Assembly (NCBI GenBank): GCA_025201865.1
Contig: MU602711.1
Location: forward strand, 58,964-77,556
Direction of reading: 5' to 3'
Source: Ramicandelaber brevisporus
Lineage: Eukaryota > Kickxellomycota > Ramicandelaberales > Ramicandelaberaceae
Length of the DNA: 18,593 nt
How positions within the stretch are numbered: the first letter of the stretch is position 1; each line of letters starts with the position of its first letter. Below are positions 1 through 8,013 of the stretch, one piece after another. The notes beneath the pieces were generated by a model that ran no database searches, had not been told where the DNA came from, and saw only the letters and a program-made list of their open reading frames with translations. Both the position numbers and the translations under genes were made by a program.

Positions 1-1119
1 TTCCGTGTTCTTGATTTGATCTGCTATCCGCATTTGAGTACCGATGTGTGGAAAGCTATTTACAACACTCAGTGCAAGAGTCTCAAGGCGGCCGTGTTCT
101 ACGAGGCACCGGGGTTGATGGAGTTCATCATCTCAAAGCAGTTCTCTGATGACGGTGCAGCGCCATTTAGCCACAACATTACACACTTGCTCACAGTCAA
201 TGCAATGAAGGATCACAATACGGGTTTGCCTGATTTGGGCAGCTGGTTTCCAAATATTCGAAGCATTCAGCTCACAGTTCCAAACTCATGCGAATCTGAA
301 TATTTAATAGATTGGCCACAAGTCGAATCATTTGTTCATCGTGGCCGAATGGCACCAGTTCTCACTTGTTGGGATTTTGACTGGATCAAAATCAGAGAAA
401 CACAGAGTGAGCTTGGTCTAACCATACCAAGCTATATGCTGAAGACAATCCATTTAATCTGGCAGTCAGACCTAGACTGTAATTATATTGTCAATTTGCT
501 GGCACTACCTTGTCTGCACACACTCTCCATCACTCAATGTCTCTACGAACGTAAGGACAAAGATCCAAATCCGGTTATTCTTGAAGCTGTGGACACCCTC
601 AAACAGCAAGGCACCATGAGACCACAAACAAGCCTGCGCCTGCTCCGTCTTTTATTCTGGCACAATCCAATCAACACCAGTACAGTGCGTGCCATTTTTG
701 CGCAGTTTCCGCGTCTTGGATCGATTCAGCTTCCTGCATCCTATACTCCGCTTGAAACAGTGAATCAGTTAGACAAGGAGTTTGGACATCGTGTTAGTTA
801 TGAAAATATGGACTTTGGCGAGCTAGATCCAAAACATGGTGTATTGGCGTTGCACTTCAGTACGTTTAGTGGTGGGGATTCTGGCAAACTCTTGTGGTTC
901 TGCATGGATGACGATCCCAAGATTGACAAAAGTAATTATGATTCTGATTATGATGATCCATATTATGGCGCACCACTTGATGGACATAGCGGTTCAGATG
1001 CAGATGACGATGAAGATGATGAAGATGATGACGAAGGTGACAATGGAGATGAGTATAGTGACTTGGATGGTGATGAGGATGATTACTCAGACTATACTGA
1101 TGATGAAGATATTAATTGA
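1..1119 (+). CDS. 5'-truncated leucine-rich F-box-like protein with acidic C-terminal tail
   Basis: The frame is open from base 1 and has no ATG near the left edge, so the gene begins outside the window; 372 residues are visible before the TGA at 1117-1119. The body alternates short leucine-rich strands (for example LPCLHTLSITQCL and SLRLLRLLF) with helical spacers. This resembles degenerate leucine-rich repeats in the large F-box/LRR families of early-diverging fungi, where such proteins act as substrate adaptors of SCF ubiquitin ligases. No F-box is visible, but it would lie in the missing N-terminus. From about residue 303 the protein becomes almost purely Asp/Glu/Ser/Tyr (DDDEDDEDDDEGDNGDE and similar), an acidic disordered tail. 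There are no membrane segments. The coding frame is convincing; the family assignment is inference from composition and could equally be another solenoid protein. Confidence 0.8.
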   Translation, partial: FRVLDLICYPHLSTDVWKAIYNTQCKSLKAAVFYEAPGLMEFIISKQFSDDGAAPFSHNITHLLTVNAMKDHNTGLPDLGSWFPNIRSIQLTVPNSCESEYLIDWPQVESFVHRGRMAPVLTCWDFDWIKIRETQSELGLTIPSYMLKTIHLIWQSDLDCNYIVNLLALPCLHTLSITQCLYERKDKDPNPVILEAVDTLKQQGTMRPQTSLRLLRLLFWHNPINTSTVRAIFAQFPRLGSIQLPASYTPLETVNQLDKEFGHRVSYENMDFGELDPKHGVLALHFSTFSGGDSGKLLWFCMDDDPKIDKSNYDSDYDDPYYGAPLDGHSGSDADDDEDDEDDDEGDNGDEYSDLDGDEDDYSDYTDDEDIN

Positions 1120-2203
1120 TATCTGAGAATGATCAGTGTCTAATTTTGATAACAGTTATTCCATAGTCATACTGTTTATATACCCAATTGATTTTAACAT
1201 CGTTTTTAAAGTATATAGGTAATTTTCTTCTCGCCGACTGAGTGAGAGGACTACCACATGCCTCACTACCCAACTAGTCGGATACTTTTTTTGCCACATG
1301 ACCATCTAGTATGGTAGCTGCTATTCTGCGCCTGCGGCATACATACTTTCTAGAGGAAAGAAATGGGTTCATTGCTGACTTTTATTTCTTAATCTGAGAA
1401 TGTCCGAACAGTGAAGGGAGAAGGAGCAGCAACCTCCTGAAGGCATCCCAGAAAGTCACGTGCTAGTTAGTCAACTCAACTCAACTTCATTTTCGATGAT
1501 CTGCTTTTCTCTCTTTTTGGGGAGAGGATAAGCCGATACGCCACATCAATAACGGGTGCCCAGTCTACTACTTTTTGGCATGCAAAGGAGGGGGCGCGAC
1601 AGGTTGATGAGGCGTCAATCGATATCGCAATATCAATGGCAAATTGTGGTCGAGCGGGAGTGTTTGTGTGTGTGTTCGCGTGATTTTTTCTTTGCTCTTT
1701 TGAAATCCTCCCCCTTCCCCCATTATCTTCAAGAGAAAAAAAAGAGAAACTGCCAACTTTTCTTTTCTTTAAAGTCTCGACGGAATCAACCTTGCACGCA
1801 CATACTACAACCCTCCGCATAAAGTTGCGACTACCGCTGAATATCGACGGCCACAGCAGCATTCTTAAAAGCAGCGGCAACAACAACAGCAACAGCAACA
1901 GCGATAGTAGTAGTGGTAGCAGTGGTAGTAACAGACGGCTGTTGTTTGCTTCGAACCACGTCTCTAGCGGATCTTTGTAGCCTCCACTTCTGATCTGAGA
2001 CGCAACAGACTCTTGAAGCATATCTCGAAGCAACGGCAATAGAAACGATAGAAACAGCAGCAACAGCAGCAACAATTGTCAACGACCACCAGTGCACTCT
2101 CTTGGCTAAGATACAGGACTTGTCGATCTCGCTGATCTTGCCCCTTACTCTTGATTCCAAGTTTGCACGTTGAGAGTAGTTCAGCTCAGCAGATTTACAG
2201 ACA
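1120..2203. other. Gene-free interval: 3' end of left gene, hairpin element, leader of TRF4-like gene
   Basis: About 1.1 kb without a credible coding frame. The left part is AT-rich and should hold the polyadenylation site of the upstream gene. At 1211-1292 a TATA-like stretch, a hairpin and seven Ts follow each other (separate entry). A CACGTG box lies at 1457-1462 in the context gtcacgtg, the type of core bound by Cbf1/Pho4-class bHLH factors in fungi. From about 1870 to 2075 the DNA is rich in CAA, CAG and GTAG triplets, which create long Leu- or Ala-rich open frames on the minus strand with no protein character. This part is most likely promoter and 5' leader of the poly(A) polymerase gene. 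I saw no convincing intron and no tRNA. Confidence 0.6.
1211..1292 (+). ncRNA. Candidate short Pol III-like transcript: TATA stretch, hairpin, T7
   Basis: A tatata stretch at 1212-1217 lies about 20 bases before a hairpin. The outer arms are ccgact (1234-1239) and agtcgg (1276-1281), and an inner stem pairs agtgag (1241-1246) with ctcact (1262-1267). Four bases after the outer arm comes a run of seven Ts (1286-1292), the usual RNA polymerase III terminator. The order TATA, structured body, T-run is what U6-type Pol III genes show, but the predicted transcript would be only about 50 nt and I recognise no known RNA. It could instead be a structured 3' UTR of the upstream gene or chance. Confidence 0.25.
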
Positions 2204-4579
2204 ATGCCGATGGCCGCTGCCGCTGCTGCTACTGCTGCCTCAAGAGGTGTTGTGGATGACTTTATCCCGCTTGACCATGCCTCAAGTGCACCGCCAGCAG
2301 CGACTCCGGCTGCTCCAAACGATGCTGCATCCAGCCTCTCAAAGAAGCGACGACGCAATGAGATATCATCTCCTGGTACCAACTCTCCTGCGAACGGCCC
2401 ATATGGTCGGAAGGGTGACCAGTCTTCCCTGCCTCCATGGCTGCGCGGACGTGCACCTCTTGAATGGGGCAGTGTGAGCCAGATTCTGCACAATGAGGTG
2501 AGGATGTTTGCCGAGTATATTCAGCCAACAGCAGAGGAACATCTTGTGCGCGAGCTTGTTGTTGAGCGCATTAAAAGATCAGTCCAGTCGATTTGGGGAA
2601 ATGGTGCGGTGGCTCGTGCGTTTGGCAGCTATGCAACAAAAATGTATTTACCAGCTGGTGATATTGATATATGCGTGGTGTTCAGTGATCCATCGATGAC
2701 AAGCTCCAAGCCAGCAGTACAGCGGGCACTGAATAGACTGGCTTCAGAGTTGCGTAAACAGGGTGTGCCAAAGGAGCTTATGGTTATTGGCAAGGCACGA
2801 GTTCCAATCATTAAATTGACAGAGAGAATTACAGGGATCAAGATTGACATTAGCATGAGTTCATTGACCGGATTACAGTGCATTCCATTGGTGTTACAGT
2901 ATGCGCATGGTGAGTTTCCAGATGGACTGCAGCCGCTTGTTATGGCAATCAAGCACTTTTTGGCAATGCGTAAAATGAATGAAGTGTTTACCGGTGGATT
3001 GGGATCATATGCCACAATATTGCTGGCAGTCAGCATGCTCCAAATGCATCCTCTTCTGCAGAGTGGCAGAATCAAAGCTAGCAATAATCTTGGAGTTTTG
3101 TTATTGGAGTTTTTTGAACTCTATGGACAGAGATTTAACTATGAGAGAGTTGGAGTCTGTGTTAATCATGGAGGCTCCTATTTTGATAAACTTCAAGCCG
3201 GATTTGGAAATGATAAGCAGGCTGACATGCTGTGCATCCGGGATCCACTAGACTCTACCAATGATGTTGCCAGATCAACCTTTGGAATGCATAAAGTTAG
3301 ACGTGCTTTTGAGCAGGCTTACAATATATTGACCACCGTAATGTATAATTTGAATACTGAAATGGCGATGGACATGGATAGATTAAGAAAGCAGCAAAGC
3401 CAGCCTTCCTCACTGCTGGCTAATATTTTCCAGATTCCAGATTCAGATATTAAATTCAGAGATAACTTGGCGCAAGTATTAAAGAGAGGAGATTTGCAGA
3501 AGATGCTTGGAATTAGCAATAGTGAGATTGAGCAAAGACTGGAAAATTTGAGAAATAATCCAAATGCATTGGATAGCTTCATTAATGACAATGATGACGA
3601 TGAGGATGATGGTGTTATCAATAATAATAACAATAATAATAACATTGGTAAGAATAACAATGATGCTGAAAGTGATAATTCAGATTTGGAGATTATTTCA
3701 GTCAAAGCACCTCAGCAGCCAAAGGAGCACTCTTCAAAGAGAACAGTTAGCTTTGATGCAGTTGCGCGTGCAAATGATCGTGCTAAACGCAGTGGCGATC
3801 ATGTTCCAGCCACTAATACTAATGCTGGCACTAACAATGCTACCACTAGTACCGAGATTATCTATAGTGTTCATGACAGTGATGATGAAGATGGTGCTTA
3901 TCATGAGGAAGATGAAGATGAGGATGAGGATGAGGATGAGGATGAAAATGATGGTCCAGTCGTGGTTGGTTCATACTCTGATGATGAAGATAAGGAAGTT
4001 GGACGTGCAGGCCAAGTCAAAGCACCAGCCAACAACACCGAGCGTGGATTCCGGCAAGACTTGCCTCATTCCCGCAAGGAACCCATACAAGCCAAGATTG
4101 ACAATGACAAGACGCATTCTCACCCAGGCACAAATGCATCTATTGTGGTTGATTCAGATGATGAAGCTCGGCTGGAGTTGCCAGCTGTTCAAATTGTGGA
4201 GTCTGGAAGTTCAAGTAATGTGGTCATGATTCATGGAGCATCCAATGGTGATAGTGATAGCAACAATGATGAGGATAGCTATGATGATGATGACGATGAT
4301 GCAAGTGCAAGTGGAAGTGACACCAACAACAATACCAGCAAGACTGGTTCTCCATCCAGCGGTTCAAGCCGCCGTAACAGTCCAGGAAGCAAGAACCGTC
4401 GCTCCAAGGCATCCCGTCGCATGGACACCCATGGCCGCCACAAGCGGAGAATTGGCAACAACCGTGGAATTCATTTACATCATCATCACCAGCAGCAGCA
4501 TCACCATCACCATCATCATCAACATGGTCGCTCAAGTGGTAATAACAGTAGCCGTTCATCGCCTGGTCCCAAACAATAG
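2204..4579 (+). CDS. TRF4/TENT4-type non-canonical poly(A) polymerase
   Basis: Predicted nuclear poly(A) polymerase of the Trf4/Trf5/Cid14/PAPD5 group, which in the TRAMP complex oligoadenylates aberrant RNAs for exosome decay. The 791-residue protein has an Ala-rich N-terminus, then the nucleotidyltransferase core with GS at 141-142 and metal-binding Asp at 153, 155 (GDIDICVVF) and 215 (KIDIS). The central domain carries the hallmark NEVFTGGLGSYA (259-270), LLLEFFELYGQRFNY (299-313) and IRDPLDSTNDVARS (345-358), all close to Trf4. After about residue 400 the protein is disordered: polyN near 477, several acidic runs, a basic Ser-rich stretch, and a His/Gln-rich end. The tail is longer than in yeast Trf4 (584 aa). 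ATG 2204 has A at -3; a second ATG two codons on is the only close alternative. It converges on the dehydratase gene. Confidence 0.95.
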   Translation: MPMAAAAAATAASRGVVDDFIPLDHASSAPPAATPAAPNDAASSLSKKRRRNEISSPGTNSPANGPYGRKGDQSSLPPWLRGRAPLEWGSVSQILHNEVRMFAEYIQPTAEEHLVRELVVERIKRSVQSIWGNGAVARAFGSYATKMYLPAGDIDICVVFSDPSMTSSKPAVQRALNRLASELRKQGVPKELMVIGKARVPIIKLTERITGIKIDISMSSLTGLQCIPLVLQYAHGEFPDGLQPLVMAIKHFLAMRKMNEVFTGGLGSYATILLAVSMLQMHPLLQSGRIKASNNLGVLLLEFFELYGQRFNYERVGVCVNHGGSYFDKLQAGFGNDKQADMLCIRDPLDSTNDVARSTFGMHKVRRAFEQAYNILTTVMYNLNTEMAMDMDRLRKQQSQPSSLLANIFQIPDSDIKFRDNLAQVLKRGDLQKMLGISNSEIEQRLENLRNNPNALDSFINDNDDDEDDGVINNNNNNNNIGKNNNDAESDNSDLEIISVKAPQQPKEHSSKRTVSFDAVARANDRAKRSGDHVPATNTNAGTNNATTSTEIIYSVHDSDDEDGAYHEEDEDEDEDEDEDENDGPVVVGSYSDDEDKEVGRAGQVKAPANNTERGFRQDLPHSRKEPIQAKIDNDKTHSHPGTNASIVVDSDDEARLELPAVQIVESGSSSNVVMIHGASNGDSDSNNDEDSYDDDDDDASASGSDTNNNTSKTGSPSSGSSRRNSPGSKNRRSKASRRMDTHGRHKRRIGNNRGIHLHHHHQQQHHHHHHHQHGRSSGNNSSRSSPGPKQ

Positions 4580-4812
4580 CCACGTCATCAGCCAACAACA
4601 ACACATTCAATCTAGATTTGTATTTGGTCTCCATTCACAATTCAATATCACACACTTCGTTACATATATAATAAATAAAAAGCAATCAACAACATTTCTA
4701 TCCTACTTTGGTCCTTCATTATTATTATTCTTTACGATAATTTTCTTTATTATTTTATATTAGTTTTTAAATAGAAATACTCCCATCATCTTGTTAATCT
4801 ACTTTACTTTAC
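4580..4812. terminator. Shared 3' region of convergent genes with polyadenylation signals on both strands
   Basis: Overlapping AATAAA hexamers at 4670-4679 on the plus strand lie about 90 bases after the poly(A) polymerase stop. On the minus strand AATAAA (plus-strand tttatt at 4746-4751) lies about 62 bases after the dehydratase stop. The two 3' UTRs probably overlap or abut. Confidence 0.55.
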
Positions 4813-5607
4813 TTAATTGTCAACAACGAGATCCTTGTATTCAGAATCTTCAGGAACTTCCGCCGGATCCAGCCCAATCGACTTCATCTTGACTGCAATC
4901 TCGAACAAGTAGTCATAGCACTCGCACATGGTCTTGGCCTCTTGCCACGTACTTCCCCACACGTACACTCCATGTCTACGCACCAGCACTGCACACGCAT
5001 CTGGATACTCTTCCATCGCCGCACGCATCCGATCTCTCAAGTCCTCCTCGCGCGGTGTGTTATCAATAATTGGAACAGTCAGCATGTCATAGTATGCGTG
5101 GAATCTCGCCAATTTCTCATCAAACTGCGCCGAATTCGGGTTCAGAGTCTTGCCGTGGCGAATTCCCTTGATCATCTCTTGGTGTGTAATCTTAAACACC
5201 TTTCCAGGACTCAACAATGTCACCATGACGGCGTGCTGAGAGTGCGTATGGATGCACGCACCAGCATCATGCAAGTCGTACGCGTTATAAAACAATGGAG
5301 TGCACGCCGATGGCTTTAGCGGCTTTGAAGGAGTGCGGATTGTGGAGGCTGTGGCCTTGTCGAGCAAGAACATGTCATCTGGTTGAATGACTTCCTTTTG
5401 AACACCAGATGGAGCAATGTAAACGTCGTTGCCCTGGCGAATGGAGATACCACCGCCGGTGCCGGTAACCCAGCCGAGCCAGTAGAATTGGCGACACAGG
5501 CGAGGAATAAGCTGGGTTGGGTGGTCAGCGTCAACCTGTTGTTGCTGCTGCTGTTGCTGCGGCTGCTGCTGTTCAGCAGACGGAAGTTGGTCTGGATTGA
5601 GTGGCAT
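4813..5607 (-). CDS. MDE1: Methylthioribulose-1-phosphate dehydratase (methionine salvage)
   Basis: Class II aldolase/adducin-fold enzyme of 264 residues that dehydrates 5-methylthioribulose-1-phosphate to the diketone intermediate in the cytosolic methionine salvage pathway. Residues about 30-240 match the eukaryotic MDE1/APIP family: [16 protein letters not shown] (40-55), [11 protein letters not shown]-like motif ([11 protein letters not shown], 62-72), zinc ligands His120 and His122 in [11 protein letters not shown], general acid/base Glu144 in THQEMIKGI, substrate-loop Cys102, and the third zinc ligand His212 in RRHGVYVWG. The spacing Cys102-His120-Glu144 equals that in human APIP (97-115-139). 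The N-terminal 28 residues are a Gln-rich extension (11 Gln between 13 and 24) not needed for the fold. The start is the first ATG in frame. It is divergent from the small coiled-coil gene with 119 bp between the two starts. Confidence 0.95.
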   Translation of the reverse strand: MPLNPDQLPSAEQQQPQQQQQQQQVDADHPTQLIPRLCRQFYWLGWVTGTGGGISIRQGNDVYIAPSGVQKEVIQPDDMFLLDKATASTIRTPSKPLKPSACTPLFYNAYDLHDAGACIHTHSQHAVMVTLLSPGKVFKITHQEMIKGIRHGKTLNPNSAQFDEKLARFHAYYDMLTVPIIDNTPREEDLRDRMRAAMEEYPDACAVLVRRHGVYVWGSTWQEAKTMCECYDYLFEIAVKMKSIGLDPAEVPEDSEYKDLVVDN

Positions 5608-5726
5608 ATGTTTGACAGTTATTGCGCGAGATGTCTTTTTTCTTTTTAGGATCCAGATTGCAGTCGTCTTTATTGAAAAAAGAAAAGAAATAGAAGAAAA
5701 GTTACAAACAGATCAAACAACTGGAG
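5608..5726. promoter_or_regulatory. Short bidirectional promoter
   Basis: Only 119 bases separate the start codons of the methionine-salvage dehydratase (leftward) and the coiled-coil protein (rightward). The interval has T-rich tracts on one side (5632-5650) and A-rich tracts on the other (5676-5705), typical of a nucleosome-poor divergent fungal promoter. No clear TATA box is seen. Co-expression of the two genes is an inference. Confidence 0.5.
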
Positions 5727-6146
5727 ATGACGAGGACGGGTAGAAAGCCACAGCAGCGACAGCAACAGCAGCAGCGGTCGAACAAGAAGCAATCTGGTGG
5801 CAGTGGTGGTGGCAGCAAAAGCTTGCTGAGCAAGTCGTCGGTTTCCAAAAAGAAGCGGTCTTCCTCCAGTAAAGACACGGACGCTCTCAAATCGGCCATG
5901 TCATTCCTCGATTCACAGCTCATCCACAATACCGACCTTGCAAAAGCTGTCCACAGTGTTGCTAAGACTGCTGAGGAGATTGAAATGGAAGAACAGGCAG
6001 AACGGGAGAGAATTGCACAGAAGGAGCGAGAGTTTGTGGAGAGGCGAGATGAACGCGCAAAAGTATATGAAGAAAAAATGAAAACCAAGAAGGATGTTGA
6101 CGATGCTGTTAATGGATTGGCTGATATCATGCTGAGCATGCAGTAA
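5727..6146 (+). CDS. Small basic/coiled-coil protein of unknown function
   Basis: A 139-residue protein that I do not recognise. The N-terminal third is a low-complexity basic, nuclear-signal-like region (Gln run at 9-16, RSNKKQ, GGSGGGS, KSSVSKKKRSSSS). Residues about 50-139 are predicted helical: an amphipathic segment around SAMSFLDSQLIHN, then a charged coiled coil (EEIEMEEQAERERIAQKERE, about 88-107) and a hydrophobic C-terminal helix ending VNGLADIMLSMQ. There is no signal peptide or membrane segment. It is chosen over the 167-residue frame on the opposite strand because the latter is mostly Ser/Cys runs without domain character. ATG at 5727 is the first in frame. An ATTAAA at 6188-6193 lies about 40 bases after the stop. 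The shape suggests a subunit of a nuclear complex, but that is speculation. Confidence 0.75.
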   Translation: MTRTGRKPQQRQQQQQRSNKKQSGGSGGGSKSLLSKSSVSKKKRSSSSKDTDALKSAMSFLDSQLIHNTDLAKAVHSVAKTAEEIEMEEQAERERIAQKEREFVERRDERAKVYEEKMKTKKDVDDAVNGLADIMLSMQ

Positions 6147-6290
6147 CCAGCTCTAAAGCATCCTCTCTTTGTATAACATTCATTACCATTAAATTTCTTC
6201 TCCAATCCTTTTCCGTTTCTAATTCTTTAATAGGAACCTGAGCAGCTTGCTAAATGCATTCAAATGTTTAGTAACTTAAGGAAGTGTGAT
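6147..6290. terminator. Convergent 3' region with ATTAAA signals on both strands
   Basis: Plus-strand ATTAAA at 6188-6193 serves the coiled-coil gene. Minus-strand ATTAAA (plus-strand tttaat, 6226-6231) lies 60 bases after the aldo/keto reductase stop. Confidence 0.45.
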
Positions 6291-7223
6291 TTAGGGATCG
6301 GTGTCAACGAAGGAGACCTCTGGGCCAAAGAACTGCACTGGGTCCAAGTAGCGCTTCTCGAACTCGATGGCATCAATTTCCTTGAGATCATCTTCGTCCA
6401 AAGCCACAACCGTCAAATTGCTCTTGATGTTCTTCTCATTTGCCGAGCGTGGAATGACACTACATCCGCGATTGAAATGCCACGAGATCAGCACATTGGC
6501 CGCATGTACGCCGTGCTTCTCTGCAATCTTGGCAATGACTGGATCAGCAGTCAGCTTGGGCTCGCCTCCAGCACCAAATGGCGAGTACGCAGTGAGATGG
6601 ATGTCATGCTGGCGGCAAAACTCCAGCAGTTCCTTCTGCTTGTAGTACGGATGCGCTTCGACTTGGTTAACAGCCGGTTTGATGCGAGCAACCTTCAAAA
6701 TTTCCTGGAGATGAGAAATCTTGAAGTTGGAGACACCAATCGAGCGAGCCTTGCCAGAATCCACCAGCGCCTCCATCTGCTTCCAAACCTTGGCAAAGTC
6801 GGCTCGGCGCGGGCCGACCATCTCGTGAGTAAAATCAGTGCCAGTTGGACCCTTCTTGCCAGCCGGCTTGTCGGCTTGAACGGGATAGTGAATCAGGTAC
6901 AAGTCAACATAATCGGTGCCGAGGTCAGCAAGAGTGCGGTCGAGAGCTGCGGCGGCATCATGATGGTCGCTGTTCCACAGTTTGGACGTGATCCACATCT
7001 CGGAGCGTGGGACACTGGCAGCCTTGAGGGCAATGTTGGTCTGCCCTTCGTTGTAATAAATTGGAGCACCGTCGATGTGGCGGTATCCCTGCTCGATAGC
7101 GTAGCCAATATGGTCAGCCTTGGTGTACACGCTGCCAAATCCGAGCAGAGGCATCTCGAGGCCGTTGTTTAGCTTGACAGTGCGCGGCACAGCGTCAACA
7201 GAAGAATAGGCGGTGGCAGACAT
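6291..7223 (-). CDS. Aldo/keto reductase
   Basis: NADPH-dependent carbonyl reductase of the AKR superfamily, 310 residues, the usual length for the (beta/alpha)8 barrel. The catalytic tetrad is complete: Asp51, Tyr56 (YRHIDGAPIYYNE), Lys81 (WITSKLW) and His112 (DLYLIHYP). The other signatures are RSIGVSNF (160-167), NQVEAHPYY (186-194), AYSPFG (212-217) and the cofactor loop IPRSANEKNIKSN (257-269), with Arg259 where many members have Lys. Gly52 replaces the commoner Thr/Ser after the catalytic Asp. The C-terminus ends in a short acidic tail. The closest relatives are fungal glycerol dehydrogenase/GCY1-like reductases, but the substrate cannot be read from sequence. The protein starts at the first ATG in frame and is cytosolic (no targeting signal). 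Two ACGCGT boxes lie 150-170 bp upstream of the start. Confidence 0.93.
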   Translation of the reverse strand: MSATAYSSVDAVPRTVKLNNGLEMPLLGFGSVYTKADHIGYAIEQGYRHIDGAPIYYNEGQTNIALKAASVPRSEMWITSKLWNSDHHDAAAALDRTLADLGTDYVDLYLIHYPVQADKPAGKKGPTGTDFTHEMVGPRRADFAKVWKQMEALVDSGKARSIGVSNFKISHLQEILKVARIKPAVNQVEAHPYYKQKELLEFCRQHDIHLTAYSPFGAGGEPKLTADPVIAKIAEKHGVHAANVLISWHFNRGCSVIPRSANEKNIKSNLTVVALDEDDLKEIDAIEFEKRYLDPVQFFGPEVSFVDTDP

Positions 7224-8013
7224 ATTTTGTGGACAAGGTTGTTTGTGCTACAAAGGATTGTAATGTTTAGTAATGTTGTTAGAGATGAACACACAAAAGT
7301 TCAAGAAAAGAAGGTAAGGAAGATATACTCTGAGCGAGGTCAGCCTAATTTATACAATCAGCGCCGATTGCTACGCGTCTATTTGTTACGCGTCTGTTTG
7401 TGCTGCGGATAAATGCACTCGTGCGACTCGTCGAATAGTTGAACCGACAGTGACTGCTACATGAACCGATGCTGATTTCAAATCCTGTTGGAACAGAAGA
7501 AAGCCGAACTCGGGGCCATCATGCATGCGGCAACAACAAAAAGAGCTGAGATTGGTCCTTAAAGCTCTCAAGTATGAGTACAATTTACTGAAGCTGACAA
7601 AGCAAAGTATATCAGAGCAATCAGATCAGTAAACTCAGTTTATTCAAGCTGTGTTTTAATAAGATGTATTATCTACTTGATAGTCGAAACAAACAACATT
7701 GCTACTAATATTAAGTGACTTTCAATGATGGAAAGAACATTCAAATCTATGCAGATACAAGAAGCTGACCATTGATCAAGTGGCTTCACAGCAACTCTAG
7801 TAGTTGACTTCGCGACAATGGTGGAGGGCAGGTGCATCCAGTAGACTAGCTGTGCTACTCTTACTGTCACCTTCGTTGTCATTCTACTTTGTCGATATCA
7901 AAGAGATCACATTGTCAAACTACTGTTGTTGTTGTTGTTCTGCCGTCAATCTTCCTGGCCGTGATTTCCCATCCAAATTTCCTAGCATCCCAAAAATAAA
8001 AAAATCAATTTCG
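7224..8013. other. Divergent intergenic region between aldo/keto reductase and mitochondrial L2 genes
   Basis: 790 bases hold the promoters of two divergent genes. Apart from the paired ACGCGT boxes I see no credible gene. The L2 reading frame stays open upstream to 7804 but has no ATG there and no protein character (five Cys in a row from a gtt repeat), so that part is leader. No tRNA or structured RNA was recognised. Confidence 0.55.
7373..7393. promoter_or_regulatory. Two ACGCGT (MCB-type) boxes
   Basis: Perfect palindromic ACGCGT hexamers at 7373-7378 and 7388-7393 have centres 15 bp apart. In fungi ACGCGT is the MluI cell-cycle box recognised by MBF (Mbp1/Swi6 or Cdc10-Res) driving G1/S genes. 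Here they lie upstream of the aldo/keto reductase and much farther from the L2 gene. That they bind a factor is inference from the motif and the pairing. Confidence 0.35.

Noticed and set aside
1476-2493. Long Leu-rich and Ala-rich minus-strand frames
   Set aside because: They arise from CAA/CAG/GTAG triplet repeats, overlap the poly(A) polymerase start, and have no protein character.
5702-6205. 167-codon minus-strand frame opposite the coiled-coil gene
   Set aside because: It consists largely of Ser and Cys runs; the plus-strand frame has a coherent coiled coil.
7804-8013. In-frame 5' extension of the mitochondrial L2 protein
   Set aside because: The extension opens at a TTG, contains no ATG and has a five-Cys run; the first ATG at 8014 gives a proper mitochondrial presequence.
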